In this document: one piece after another, positions 38,479 to 48,007 of the stretch
Numbering within the stretch: position 1 is the stretch's first letter
How the letters are laid out: each line of letters opens with the position of its first letter
Assembly (NCBI RefSeq): GCF_000317225.1
Contig: NZ_AJLL01000060.1
Coordinates: 1-64,000 of the forward strand
Origin: Fischerella thermalis PCC 7521
GTDB taxonomy: Bacteria > Cyanobacteriota > Cyanobacteriia > Cyanobacteriales > Nostocaceae
Length of the DNA stretch: 64,000 nucleotides
Direction: 5' to 3'
Position numbers and translations under genes: made by a program
The notes under the pieces: model-generated
What the model was told of the DNA's origin: nothing
Seen by the model: only the letters and a program-made list of their open reading frames with translations
Databases searched by the model: none

Positions 38479-39387
38479 TTAAGTTTCTTTATTTCCTGTA
38501 TTTCTTTTCAGTCTTTTTATCGCCATTTCTAAGCTACACTTCATCCTTTTAAAAGCCTTAGCAAGATTACCAATTTCATCATTGGTTGTCTGTTTAAATT
38601 CAACATCCATGTGTCCCGTGCTAACTTCCTCAGCTACACGAGTTAAACGCTTCAGAGGACCAATAACTTGACGTTCCAAGAAAATATTGACTAAAAGCAC
38701 AACAGAAATAAAAACAGCAGACACAATTAAAATTATCAAAAAAGAAGATTTATGTGCTTTTTCAATAACTTTAGTAGCTGGCAAAGAAATTATCTGTGTA
38801 GCAATAATACTATTCAACTGCCACCCAAATCCATTCTCTGCACCGTAACGCTCAATCATTGTTTTAGGTGCAACATCAGGAGTGCTGTGACACTGCAAGC
38901 ACGCTGGTTGAATCAGCTTGAGTGGACGAGCAATATAGAAAATATCCCCACCAGGCAAGGAACGAAAACCGCTCAACTCTTTTAAATCTTTCTCATCAGT
39001 AAAACGCTTGATAATATCTGCCTCAAAACTATCAGCTTTATCCCTAAGACTTGTAGGATTGAGGGCAGCTTCTTTATAGAAAAAGTCTTTATACTCTGGT
39101 TTTCTTCGTAAAATTTCAAATACTTCCCGCGCTGAATAGGCAGATACAGTTTGTGGCAAGAACTTCGTTTCCAATTTATCTACCAGTTCCGGCGTTACTT
39201 GAGTAACTGTATACTCACGCAAAGAACTCATCGTTTCAATCAGTGATAAAGCATTCGTAGCAATTTCTTGTTTAGCATTCTGCCTGAGTAAAGAAGATAG
39301 ACTTAACCCGCTCAAACTCAAACCAAATACAAGAATAAGGACTAGCAAGATTGTGAATTTTTGTCTTAACTTCAGATTCTTTAGCAT
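38479..39387 (-). CDS. Tll0287-like heme-binding sensor with HAMP domain (copy 2)
   Basis: 302 aa. Same build as its neighbour: anchor helix (FTILLVLILVFGLSLSG), DUF3365 domain with heme site CLQCH, second helix, HAMP with the same EEVSTGHMD. It also ends just after HAMP. The two genes are 131 bp apart in the same direction and clearly arose by tandem duplication. Possible role: sensing redox state or a small molecule outside the membrane. Confidence 0.88.
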   Translation of the reverse strand: MLKNLKLRQKFTILLVLILVFGLSLSGLSLSSLLRQNAKQEIATNALSLIETMSSLREYTVTQVTPELVDKLETKFLPQTVSAYSAREVFEILRRKPEYKDFFYKEAALNPTSLRDKADSFEADIIKRFTDEKDLKELSGFRSLPGGDIFYIARPLKLIQPACLQCHSTPDVAPKTMIERYGAENGFGWQLNSIIATQIISLPATKVIEKAHKSSFLIILIVSAVFISVVLLVNIFLERQVIGPLKRLTRVAEEVSTGHMDVEFKQTTNDEIGNLAKAFKRMKCSLEMAIKRLKRNTGNKET

Positions 39388-40073
39388 TTTGAGCAGCTCT
39401 CGCTTTTTGCAGGAATGATAGAAACTACAAAATCAGATTACAGCATTCCAGATATGAACCATATTTTCTATTAATAAAAAAACTAACTTAAAAAGAAACA
39501 TTAGGTTCTATATCCCAAAACACAAAAATTACGCAATATCAATATTAAAAATTTTAATCATTAGTACGATAGATAATCCTTTTTGTTATCAATAAGTTGA
39601 TGAGCGTTGCCTAGCCCAAAAAATTTATGAAATATGAGTTTATAGAATTCATAACTGAATTCACTACTTTCTTCTCCAATCAAGATTAGCTATGAGATTC
39701 TTTGTGTTCCATCCTGCGGTCAGCTGCTAGCTTATCTGTATTTACTTTGTGGTATATTTCAGCCAGCCCTTGTGCATCTACTTCAAATAGAAATTGATAA
39801 TTGAGGGGACAACACCGAATAAAATTAGGGGGATTAGCGTAATATTTAATTGGTAATTGGTAATTGTCAATTGCTAATTGGAAAAAATTAGAATAAGTTC
39901 TTACCAATTACCTATTACCGGGTGACGGGGCAGTGACACCATCATTTTTAAAAAATGAGGTTTTCACGTCACCCAATCTTAATAAAGCGGCAAGTCAGAA
40001 AAGTACCAGTGTCTACAACCATAGTTGGCTGCTGTCGTGTCAAAATAAATAGCAGATTTAGCAATTATTACTA
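39388..40073. other. Gene-poor gap with hairpin and TTGGTAA repeats
   Basis: TTGGTAA-type units lie at 39845-39870. A long-range hairpin has outer arms GGGTGACG (39920-39927) and CGTCACCC (39967-39974), with inner arms rich in ATTTTT/AAAAAT. It lies about 100 bp before the WD40 kinase start. A 73-codon minus-strand frame (39686-39907) is not convincing. Confidence 0.45.
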
Positions 40074-41876
40074 ATGGTTTGGAATCCAGGACAACGGTTG
40101 TTTGGGGGACGCTATATCATCCAAAGAAAGCTAGGTGAGGGTGGAATTGGTATCACTTACCTCGCCACCAACGAACATGGAGAACCGCGGGTAATTAAAA
40201 CCTTAAAAGAGGAAATTTTCAATAACCCTGCCTGGAAACCGCACCGAGACAAATTAAGGCTTGACTTTCGGGATGAGGCTGTAAGATTAGCTGTGTGTCG
40301 CCATCCACACATAGTTCAAATAGAAAATATCTTCGATGAAGCAAATATGCCTTGTATGGTGATGGAGTACATCGAAGGTGAAGACATGGGTAAACGTTTG
40401 CAACGGGTAGGAATGCTGCCAGAAACAGAAGCACTACTTTATATACGACAAGTGGGTGCAGCTGTAACTGTGATTCACCGCAAAGGCTTGCTACATCGGG
40501 ACATTAAGCCACGCAACATCATGCTGCGCAACGGTAAATTAGAAGCTGTTTTGATTGACTTTGGCATTGCCAGGGAATTTATTCCCAATGTTGTACAGAA
40601 ACATACAGTTTATCGTACTCCTGGTTTTGCCCCTCCTGAACAATACGAATTAGAAGCACCACGGGGAGAATACATTGATGTCTATGGTCTCGCAGCTACT
40701 TTGTACAGTTTGGTAACTGGGATAGTACCAACTAGTGCAGAGGAGAGACGCCGCAACATTCCTCTGCAACCACCACAGTACTACAATCCTAATCTTAGCC
40801 ACAAGGTAAATCAGGCAATTCTGCGGGGTATGGAATTGCAACCCAAGTTGCGTCCTCAAAGCGTACAAGACTGGCTAAATCTACTAGATTCTGAGTTTGA
40901 GGAAGATTCATCTTTACCACCCACACAAATTATTACTACCAAAGCACACACTCAAACTACTGTTTTATCGAGCCAAAGGCAGTGGAAATGTATAAACACT
41001 CTCAAAGGCCATGCCAGTATGGTGCAAACTGTGGCAGTTAATAGTGACAATCAGCTTTTAGCTAGTGGTAGTAGTGACACCACTATCAAACTCTGGGATT
41101 TGGAGAGTGGTAAGTTACTGCGTAGCCTTGGTCGTTGGTTTTCTGGCCATTCCAGTATGGTTAGTAGTGTCGCCTTCAGCCCAGATGGAGAAATTCTTGC
41201 TAGTGCTGGTTGGGATGAGACTATTAAACTGTGGTTAGTTAGTTCTGGAAAAGCAATTCGCACTCTCAGAAACCACAGCAATTGTGTAAATTCTGTCTGC
41301 TTTAGCCCAAATGGACAGATGCTTGCCAGTGGCAGTGCTGATTGTACGATTAAACTATGGCAGGTCAGTACAGGTAGAGAAATTCGGACTTTTGCTGGTC
41401 ATACTGATACTGTTTGGTCTGTTGCTTGGAGTCCGAATCGAGAAGTTATCGCTAGTGGTAGTGCTGACTACACAGTCAAACTTTGGTATATCAATACAGG
41501 TCAAGAAATTCGCACTCTCAGAGGACATTCCTTTTTTGTGAATGCAGTTGCTTTTAGTCCAGATGGCGAAATGATCGCCAGTGGCAGCGCTGATTCTACT
41601 ATCAAACTATGGTTAGTAAGTACAGGTCAAGAAATTTGCACTCTCACAGGGCATTCTAACTCAGTATGGTCACTTGCTTTTAGTCCTGACGGAGAGTGGT
41701 TAGCTAGCGGTAGTTGGGACAAAACTATCAAAATTTGGCACGTAAGCACAGGTAAAGAAACTTACACTTTAACTGGCCATTTGAACTATATCCGATCCGT
41801 TGCCTACAGTCCAAATGGACAAATTTTAGTAAGTGGTAGTGATGACGACAGCATCAAAATTTGGCAGTGCAGGTAA
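40074..41876 (+). CDS. Serine/threonine protein kinase with C-terminal WD40 propeller
   Basis: 600 aa. The kinase domain is at about 10-275: LGEGGIGITYLA loop, catalytic HRDIKPRN (about 140), DFG in LIDFGIAR. A short linker follows, then seven WD40 repeats (about 303-600), each with GH and a KLW/KIW end; seven repeats form one closed propeller. The propeller probably binds partner proteins. This fusion is common in Nostocales. No Shine-Dalgarno site is seen before the ATG. Confidence 0.94.
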   Translation: MVWNPGQRLFGGRYIIQRKLGEGGIGITYLATNEHGEPRVIKTLKEEIFNNPAWKPHRDKLRLDFRDEAVRLAVCRHPHIVQIENIFDEANMPCMVMEYIEGEDMGKRLQRVGMLPETEALLYIRQVGAAVTVIHRKGLLHRDIKPRNIMLRNGKLEAVLIDFGIAREFIPNVVQKHTVYRTPGFAPPEQYELEAPRGEYIDVYGLAATLYSLVTGIVPTSAEERRRNIPLQPPQYYNPNLSHKVNQAILRGMELQPKLRPQSVQDWLNLLDSEFEEDSSLPPTQIITTKAHTQTTVLSSQRQWKCINTLKGHASMVQTVAVNSDNQLLASGSSDTTIKLWDLESGKLLRSLGRWFSGHSSMVSSVAFSPDGEILASAGWDETIKLWLVSSGKAIRTLRNHSNCVNSVCFSPNGQMLASGSADCTIKLWQVSTGREIRTFAGHTDTVWSVAWSPNREVIASGSADYTVKLWYINTGQEIRTLRGHSFFVNAVAFSPDGEMIASGSADSTIKLWLVSTGQEICTLTGHSNSVWSLAFSPDGEWLASGSWDKTIKIWHVSTGKETYTLTGHLNYIRSVAYSPNGQILVSGSDDDSIKIWQCR

Positions 41877-42141
41877 GAGAGGTGGGGATTAGGGGCAGTG
41901 GGGAGATGGGGGAGTGTGTAGACGCACCTTCTTCGGCTTCCCGTAAGGGTGGAGTGTGAGGTGAGAAGTGTGAGGAGTAGTAAGCTGTTAACTGCTAACT
42001 ACCAATGTACAGACGCGATGTTCCTCGCGTCTCTACCCACTAACTATTACCAATTACCAATTACCAATTACCCAATATGCTTTTGCTTCTCCAGATAGAA
42101 CTGCCGGTTCTCAAAAATTGGGACAATAATGACGTTAAACT
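41877..42141. repeat. Mixed extragenic repeats
   Basis: GGGGATTAGGGGCAGTGGGG-type repeat (41881-41910), a GTAGACGCACC..CGTAAGGGT block and CCAATTACCAATTA units (42046-42075). No gene. Confidence 0.6.
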
Positions 42142-42165
42142 GTGATTTTTAAGTATTCAAATTTT

Positions 42166-43059
42166 ATGAGTTTCGGTATCGGTGATTTGTTTTGGATATT
42201 TCTGCTTTTTTCGTCTTTTCAACCGATTTGGCAAAAACGTCAGATTGAATATCGACGCTTCCGCGCCCTTCAAGAATTTGAACGACAACGCAAAAGTAGA
42301 GTTATTTTTCTGATTCACCGCCAAGAGTCTATTAGTTTACTAGGAATACCCATATCACGCTATATTACTATTGAAGACTCAGAACAGATTTTGCGGGCGA
42401 TTCGTCTGACTCCGCCAGATGTGCCAATAGACCTAATTTTGCATACTCCTGGTGGTTTAGTCTTAGCAACTGAACAAATTGCTAGAGCCTTGATTCGTCA
42501 TCCGTCTAAAGTTACAGTTTTTGTACCCCACTATGCCATGAGTGGTGGAACCATGCTTGCTTTAGCTGCTGATGAAATTATTATGGATGCCAATGCTGTT
42601 TTAGGACCTGTTGATCCTCAACTTGGAAATTTCCCCGCAGCAAGTATTCTGAAGATTTTAGAAGATAAACCTATCAGTGAAATCGACGACCAAACGCTGA
42701 TTATGGCAGACTTGTCGCGCAAAGCTATGCAACAAGTACAAAACTTTGTGCGGACTCTATTAAAAGACAATATACCAAGGCAAAAAGTTAAGCCAGAAAA
42801 TATCGAAAACATCGTCCAAGCCTTGACAAGTGGACGCGTCACTCATGACTATCCCATCACAGTTGAAGAAGCAACAGAAATGGGGTTGCCCATAACAGTA
42901 GGGCTACCGCGCATAGTTTATGACTTGATGGAGTTGTATCCCCAACCCCAAGGCGGACGCCCAACAGTACAATATATCCCCATGCCCTACGATGACCGTC
43001 GTCCCCTTCTACCAAGTCCCAAAGGTAGACCGCTAGAAGAACCAACTCAAATGCGTTAG
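42166..43059 (+). CDS. Membrane Clp-fold serine protease (SDH/SppA-like)
   Basis: 297 aa from ATG 42166 (MSFGIGDLFWIFLLF); a GTG at 42142 is also open. One N-terminal membrane helix, then a ClpP/crotonase-fold domain (PF01972 type): LILHTPGGLVLATEQIAR, FVPHYAMSGGTMLALAAD with the likely catalytic Ser in AMSGG, and VLGPVDPQLG. Relatives are membrane proteases of the SppA/NfeD class. The substrate is unknown. The C terminus is Pro/Arg rich. Confidence 0.85.
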   Translation: MSFGIGDLFWIFLLFSSFQPIWQKRQIEYRRFRALQEFERQRKSRVIFLIHRQESISLLGIPISRYITIEDSEQILRAIRLTPPDVPIDLILHTPGGLVLATEQIARALIRHPSKVTVFVPHYAMSGGTMLALAADEIIMDANAVLGPVDPQLGNFPAASILKILEDKPISEIDDQTLIMADLSRKAMQQVQNFVRTLLKDNIPRQKVKPENIENIVQALTSGRVTHDYPITVEEATEMGLPITVGLPRIVYDLMELYPQPQGGRPTVQYIPMPYDDRRPLLPSPKGRPLEEPTQMR

Positions 43060-43388
43060 TGGTAATGGGTAATTGGTAATGGGTAAATAAAAACACTATT
43101 ACCAATCACCAATTACTTGCTAACTACTGTTCTTTTAAGCTAGTTTTGAGGGTTTGTAGTAAGCACTTTTGTACTTAAAATTTTAGGACTAAAGTCGTGA
43201 ATACGAACTTTGTGATCCATCAATTCAAAATTGACAGACTACTAGTCTGCCAAACAAATTATTAGAGGTCATAGACCCCCGACTTTTTGAAAAAGTCGGG
43301 GGTCTGAACAACCACAACCTGTCAAAATCAATCGGGTGGACTACTACTAACCACTAACTACCAATAAATTTACCGACTTTTGTTGAAT
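43060..43388. other. Intergenic region with serial hairpins
   Basis: It holds TTGGTAA-type units (43062-43115) and then several stem-loops: TCAATT/AATTGA, CAGACTACTAGTCTG (43234-43248), and a perfect 16-bp hairpin at 43273-43305. No ORF. Confidence 0.5.
43273..43305. terminator. Perfect 16-bp palindrome, possible convergent terminator
   Basis: AGACCCCCGACTTTTT and its complement around one base; the real loop is the T/A-rich centre. It lies between two convergent genes (protease on plus, peptidoglycan-binding protein on minus). No T-run follows, so it may be a repeat element instead. Confidence 0.45.
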
Positions 43389-44015
43389 CTAAGGTGTAGG
43401 TGATGGTGTTGCTGTGGGTGATGGACTTGTTGTTGGGGTTGCTGTGGGTGATGGTGTTGCTGTGGGTGACGGACTTGTTGTTGGGGTTGCTGTGGGTGAT
43501 GGTGGTGTAGATGACGGTGCTGCTGATGGATTTTGGAGTATCCTCTTAGCCTCTTTGTCAAGTCTCTGCCGCAATGCTAAGTCGGCAATTCCTGTTTGGG
43601 GAATTTGGAGTTTTTTCTGATAAAGCTTGACTGCGGATTGGGTTTGAGGTCCATAAAATGGGTTTTTAGGTAAAAGAGGATTTGGTTTAGCCACCAGATT
43701 TAAGTTTGCCTGGAGAATCCTGACAATATTTGCCGCAAATGCTTGGGTTTTTGGCCCGGCTATACCATCCACTGGTTGCAGTCTATAACCCTTTTGAAAT
43801 TCTTGAATTGCTTTTTTAGTTTCCGCATCTGTTAGAGGTGCATTTGATACCGTAACTTTATAGCCTAATCCTTGCAGTACACTGCGAAATTGCTGTGGAG
43901 TATAGATTTGTTGCTGTACTGTCGTAGGTGTTTGTGCGATCGCTACACTTGCTGCGACTGTTACTATGCAAACAGTAGCTACACTCAGGCTTGATTTGCC
44001 AAATTCACACCACAT
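43389..44015 (-). CDS. Secreted peptidoglycan-binding protein with Pro/Thr/Ser repeat tail
   Basis: 208 aa. Signal peptide to about residue 28 (VAASVAIAQ). Two PG_binding_1 domains are at about 40-95 (KKAIQEFQKGYRLQPVDGIAGPKT) and 100-160 (AVKLYQKKLQIPQTGIADLAL). The tail from 165 on is built of a 16-residue repeat of S, P, T and A, with a 48-bp period in DNA. Such tails often span the wall. AAGGAG lies 8 nt before the ATG. The tail could vary in length between strains. Confidence 0.88.
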   Translation of the reverse strand: MWCEFGKSSLSVATVCIVTVAASVAIAQTPTTVQQQIYTPQQFRSVLQGLGYKVTVSNAPLTDAETKKAIQEFQKGYRLQPVDGIAGPKTQAFAANIVRILQANLNLVAKPNPLLPKNPFYGPQTQSAVKLYQKKLQIPQTGIADLALRQRLDKEAKRILQNPSAAPSSTPPSPTATPTTSPSPTATPSPTATPTTSPSPTATPSPTP

Positions 44016-44369
44016 AATTCAAACTCCTTTTTATGAAGCCAGCAAAATATTGATGTTACTAGAACTAACAGATGCATTTTAAGTTTATATAAATACTTTG
44101 GCTGAAATATTAATGATTTTTGATTAATAGCATTATCTTCAGTTTAAAATTGGATTATTTGTATAAAAAGTTTTCATCTTCGATCCGAAAAAAGTATTTT
44201 TACTTAAAAACAAGATATGCGAAAAAGTTTAAATCAGCATAATTTAGAGTTTTTTAATGTTAGCTGTTGGTTTTTGGATGTTTGTTGATAATTTGATTCT
44301 TTACAATCACCGACTCACTACTGACCACTAACTACTAACTAATAACCACTTACAATATTGATAGAAAGA
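44016..44369. other. AT-rich divergent intergenic region
   Basis: It should contain promoters of the two divergent genes. CTACTAACT/CCACTAACT heptamer-like units lie at 44310-44350. No gene. Confidence 0.4.
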
Positions 44370-45785
44370 ATGTCTAATTCAAAATCTCTCAATAATTCCA
44401 AACTATGGTTTGAACGAGTGATGGCAATTATTGCCACTATCAACTTATGCTTAGTTTTGTTTAATTTAAGCTATATTTCTTGGCGGGATAGATATTTACA
44501 ATATGTACCGCTAATTGTGACTGCTTATGATCCAGTAAAAGGTATTGAACCTCATAGGGAAACTGAAAAATATCTCAACACAATTGATGAACTGAAAAAT
44601 CAGGTTAGTAAAACTGGGTTACAGTCTCCCGAAGCAGAATCCCAGTTAGCTGAGTTACGTCGTCTGAGTGTTGAAATGATAGTCAATAATCCGTTTGCAT
44701 CGGCTAATAAAAGTGGCACGCTGGAAAAAATCAAAAATCAAATGCGTGTCCACATGAACCAAGAATCTGCTAAAAAAGCATTCGCCATTTTTTGGACTCA
44801 AGAATATTTAGTGAAAAAAGGCTGGACAAATGAATTTATGTTTTTTAACCAACAAATCAGACCTTTAGTCGCTACTAACTACTATCGGAGAATTGGAGAA
44901 AATGGTGAATATATTGATTATTTTTGGCTGATTGATTTACCTTTTGTATGCATATTTGCTGTGGAATTGCTCATCCGCAGCTATGATATTAAACGCCGCT
45001 ATCCTAGTTTCAGTTGGTTGAATGCAATTCTGTGGCGCTGGTATGACTTATTTTTACTACTACCTTTTTGGCGTTGGTTACGAACTATAACTGTGATCAT
45101 TCGTTTAGACAAAGCACAAATATTAAATTTGCAGCCAATTAGACAGCAAATCCACCTGGGTATTGTATCAAATTTTGCAGAAGAAATCACTGAAATAGTT
45201 GTAGTTAGAGTGATTAACCAGGTGCAAGGTTCTATTCGTCGGGGTGAATTAGTTAGTTGGTTTTTGCGAAAAGAGAATTTGCGTCCTTATATAGATATAA
45301 ATAACGTCAACGAAGTAGAAGCGATCGCGGCAATTTTAGTACAAACTACCGTCTACCAAGTTCTGCCTAAAATTCAACCAGAAATAGTGGCTATTTTGCA
45401 GCACAATCTTGAACGTGCTTTAAATAATTACCCTATTTACCGCAACTTGCAAAACTTGCCTGGAGTAACAAAAATACAAACACAATTGAGTGAGCAATTA
45501 GCAACTCAAATCACCACAAATCTATACAATGCTCTTGTGACTACAGTGGAAGATCCTGTTTCCGCAAAACTCTCTAGTCAGTTAGTGCAACGCTTTAGTG
45601 AAGCCTTAGGAGAGCAAATACAACAAAAACACGTACTGCTAGAACTGCAAAGCTTACTTGTAGACTTTTTAGAGGAAGTCAAGCTGAACTACGTCAGACG
45701 CCTATCCCAAGAGGATTTTAATAAAATTTTAGAGCAAACTAGGCAGTTGAGGAGCGTGGGGAGTAAGGCACGGGAGATGGGGTGA
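44370..45785 (+). CDS. Hypothetical membrane protein with repeat-derived C-terminal tail
   Basis: 471 aa from ATG 44370. One membrane helix lies at about 18-38. An outer helical region follows, then a second hydrophobic zone at about 190-245 (FWLIDLPFVCIFAVELLIRSY; WRWYDLFLLLPFWRWLR) that looks like paired helices of a channel-like membrane domain with arginines after it. The large soluble C-terminal part is helical. No named family is recognised; the form is common in cyanobacteria. The last residues (VGSKAREMG) are encoded by the start of a GGGGAGTAAGG-type extragenic repeat, so the original stop was probably lost. Confidence 0.7.
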   Translation: MSNSKSLNNSKLWFERVMAIIATINLCLVLFNLSYISWRDRYLQYVPLIVTAYDPVKGIEPHRETEKYLNTIDELKNQVSKTGLQSPEAESQLAELRRLSVEMIVNNPFASANKSGTLEKIKNQMRVHMNQESAKKAFAIFWTQEYLVKKGWTNEFMFFNQQIRPLVATNYYRRIGENGEYIDYFWLIDLPFVCIFAVELLIRSYDIKRRYPSFSWLNAILWRWYDLFLLLPFWRWLRTITVIIRLDKAQILNLQPIRQQIHLGIVSNFAEEITEIVVVRVINQVQGSIRRGELVSWFLRKENLRPYIDINNVNEVEAIAAILVQTTVYQVLPKIQPEIVAILQHNLERALNNYPIYRNLQNLPGVTKIQTQLSEQLATQITTNLYNALVTTVEDPVSAKLSSQLVQRFSEALGEQIQQKHVLLELQSLLVDFLEEVKLNYVRRLSQEDFNKILEQTRQLRSVGSKAREMG

Positions 45786-45902
45786 TGGGGTGATGGGGAC
45801 TGGGAGGAGTGGGAGGAGTCCAATAATAACCCCACCAACAACCACCAACAAATTCTTTCTTGCTTCTCGCCAAAAAAAAAATACGCTACACTCAAAGAGA
45901 GG

Positions 45903-45980
45903 CGAATCAACTTTGATTCGTCTAAAGACTTCTTGGAAGATATCCCTATCGCAGGAAGTGGGTAAACACCCACTTTTTTT
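45903..45980 (+). ncRNA. Two-hairpin leader with intrinsic terminator before rimP (candidate attenuator)
   Basis: Hairpin 1 pairs CGAATCA with TGATTCG (45903-45920). Hairpin 2 pairs AAGTGGGT with ACCCACTT (45956-45975), loop AAAC, followed by a run of T to 45980: a textbook intrinsic terminator. rimP begins 14 nt later at its conserved start, so any promoter of the operon must lie before the terminator. Either the operon is attenuated or the terminator belongs to the upstream gene and is read through. Confidence 0.55.
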
Positions 45981-45994
45981 GTTGGAATTGTCGC

Positions 45995-46456
45995 ATGACT
46001 CATCCTTTAGTCCCACAAATTATTGATTTGGCCACACCAGTAGCAGAAGAACTGGAATTAGAGATCGTTGGGGTAGTTTTTCACACCAACCAACGTCCAC
46101 CAGTTTTGCGGGTGGACATTCGCAACCCACACCAAGACACCGGGCTGGATGATTGCGAACGGATGAGCCGCGCTTTAGAAGCAACTCTAGATGCGGCAGA
46201 AGTCATTCCAGATACCTATGTTTTGGAAGTATCCAGTCCTGGTATCTCCCGACAATTAACAACAGACAGAGAATTTATTTCCTTCAAAGGGTTTCCCGTG
46301 ATAGTTTCCACCTCCCCGCCCTACGAGGGACAGCAAGAGTGGACTGGGCAATTAATTCGTCGGGATGAAACATCTGTTTATTTAAATCAAAAAGGTCGGG
46401 CGATCGCAATTCCCCTGACTCAAGTTACCAAAGTGCGGTTGGATGAGCGCCGATAG
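45995..46456 (+). CDS. rimP: Ribosome maturation factor RimP
   Basis: 153 aa. It helps assemble the 30S subunit. The N-terminal alpha/beta domain ([23 protein letters not shown]) and the family motif [12 protein letters not shown] (about 77-88) are visible, as is FKGFPVIV of the C-terminal SH3-like domain. First gene of rimP-nusA-ylxR-infB, an order kept across bacteria. A repeat-filled gap of 225 bp separates it from nusA. Confidence 0.95.
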   Translation: MTHPLVPQIIDLATPVAEELELEIVGVVFHTNQRPPVLRVDIRNPHQDTGLDDCERMSRALEATLDAAEVIPDTYVLEVSSPGISRQLTTDREFISFKGFPVIVSTSPPYEGQQEWTGQLIRRDETSVYLNQKGRAIAIPLTQVTKVRLDERR

Positions 46457-46681
46457 GAGAGGGGAAAGGGATTGGTGATCAGGGATCGGTGATCGGGATC
46501 GGGAGAAGACAAGGGAAGGAGGACAAGGAGAACAAGGGAGACAGGGAGAATATTTTTGATAAATTCTCTGCGTCTTCCTCTCCTGGCGATCCTTGTCTTC
46601 TTCCCCTAGTTTGACTTGCCTTCTCATTCGCCAGTGCCTAATCACCAATCCCAGAACCCTAATTATTTAAGGAGATTGCTT
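46457..46681. repeat. Extragenic repeats between rimP and nusA
   Basis: GGGATTGGTGATCAGGGATCGG and GGAGGACAAGGAGAACAAGG blocks (46465-46545), with a partial complement at 46570-46600. These repeats break up an otherwise tight operon. Confidence 0.6.
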
Positions 46682-47992
46682 ATGTCAATGGTTAGTTTAC
46701 CTGGTTTAAAAGAGTTAATTGAAAGTATAAGTAGAGAGCGTAATTTACCTCGGATGGCAGTGCAATCAGCCATTCGAGAAGCGCTATTAAAAGGTTATGA
46801 ACGTTATCGTCGCGCCCAAAATTTAGACCGCAAACAATTTGATGAAGATTACTTTGAAAATTTTGATGTCCAACTAGATGTAGAAGAAGAAGGTTTTCGC
46901 GTCGTTGCGACTAAAACAATAGTTGAACAAGTCACCAACAATGACCATGAAATTGCCTTGCAACAGGTGCAAGACATGGGAGGCGAAGAAGCACAATTGG
47001 GTCAAGAAGTAGTACTAGATGTTACCCCAGACCAAGGGGAATTTGGCCGGATGGCAGCAATGCAAACCAAGCAAGTATTGGCGCAAAAACTGCGGGATCA
47101 GCAACGGCAATTAATTCAAGAAGAGTTCCAAGATTTAGAAGGAACAGTTCTACAAGCCAGAGTATTGCGGTTTGAGCGGCAATCAGTGATCCTGGCTGTA
47201 AGCAGTGGTTTTGGTCAGCCTGAAGTAGAAGCAGAATTACCCAAGCGTGAACAACTACCTAACGACAATTATCGGATTGGTGCTACATTCAAAGTCTATT
47301 TAAAAAAAGTTTCTCAAGGTCAGCAACGCGGACCACAGCTATTAGTATCTAGGGCTGACGCGGGTTTAGTAGTTTATTTGTTTGCCAACGAAGTGCCAGA
47401 AATTGAAGATGAAGTCGTACGTATTGTCGCAGTGGCGCGGGAAGCTAACCCCCCATCCCGTCATGTCGGACCTCGGACTAAAATTGCTGTAGATACCTTG
47501 GATCGGGATGTAGATCCCGTAGGTGCCTGTATTGGCGCCCGCGGATCGCGAATTCAAGTAGTAGTCAACGAGTTGCGAGGTGAAAAAATTGATGTCATTC
47601 GCTGGTCTCCAGACCCTGCTACCTACATTGCCAATGCCTTGAGCCCAGCACGAGTAGATGAAGTGCGTCTGATGGACCCAGAAACTAGGCAAACTCACGT
47701 CCTGGTAGCAGAAGATCAACTAAGTTTAGCAATTGGCAAAGAAGGACAAAACGTCCGCTTGGCTGCTCGTTTAACTGGTTGGAAAATAGATATTAAAGAC
47801 AAAGCTAAGTATGATCATGCAGCAGAAGATAGTAAATTTGCTGCTGCTAGAGCGAAATACGCCGCAGAACTTGAGGAAATGGAGGAGGAAGAATTAGACG
47901 AGGAGGAATTGAAAGATGAAAATCAACCAGAGTTAGAAGATGAATTAGACAACGAAATTGAAGACGAACTTTATGATCGCGATGCAGAATAG
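46682..47992 (+). CDS. nusA: Transcription termination/antitermination factor NusA
   Basis: 436 aa from ATG 46682 with AAGGAG 7 nt upstream; the frame is open to 46616 but that part is repeat-encoded. The N-terminal RNA-polymerase-binding domain (MVSLPGLKELIESISRERN) is followed by the S1 domain (about 150-215) and KH domains (PVGACIGARGSRIQVV; LAIGKEGQNVRLAARLTGW). The C terminus is a short acidic tail (EEMEEEELDEEELKD) in place of the repeats found in E. coli NusA. It controls pausing and termination and may act on the leader of its own operon. Confidence 0.95.
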   Translation: MSMVSLPGLKELIESISRERNLPRMAVQSAIREALLKGYERYRRAQNLDRKQFDEDYFENFDVQLDVEEEGFRVVATKTIVEQVTNNDHEIALQQVQDMGGEEAQLGQEVVLDVTPDQGEFGRMAAMQTKQVLAQKLRDQQRQLIQEEFQDLEGTVLQARVLRFERQSVILAVSSGFGQPEVEAELPKREQLPNDNYRIGATFKVYLKKVSQGQQRGPQLLVSRADAGLVVYLFANEVPEIEDEVVRIVAVAREANPPSRHVGPRTKIAVDTLDRDVDPVGACIGARGSRIQVVVNELRGEKIDVIRWSPDPATYIANALSPARVDEVRLMDPETRQTHVLVAEDQLSLAIGKEGQNVRLAARLTGWKIDIKDKAKYDHAAEDSKFAAARAKYAAELEEMEEEELDEEELKDENQPELEDELDNEIEDELYDRDAE

Positions 47993-48007
47993 TTAAAACA
48001 TTATTAA

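Noticed and set aside
39686-39907. 73-codon minus-strand frame
   Set aside because: Part of it is encoded by TTGGTAA repeats; no family and no ribosome site.
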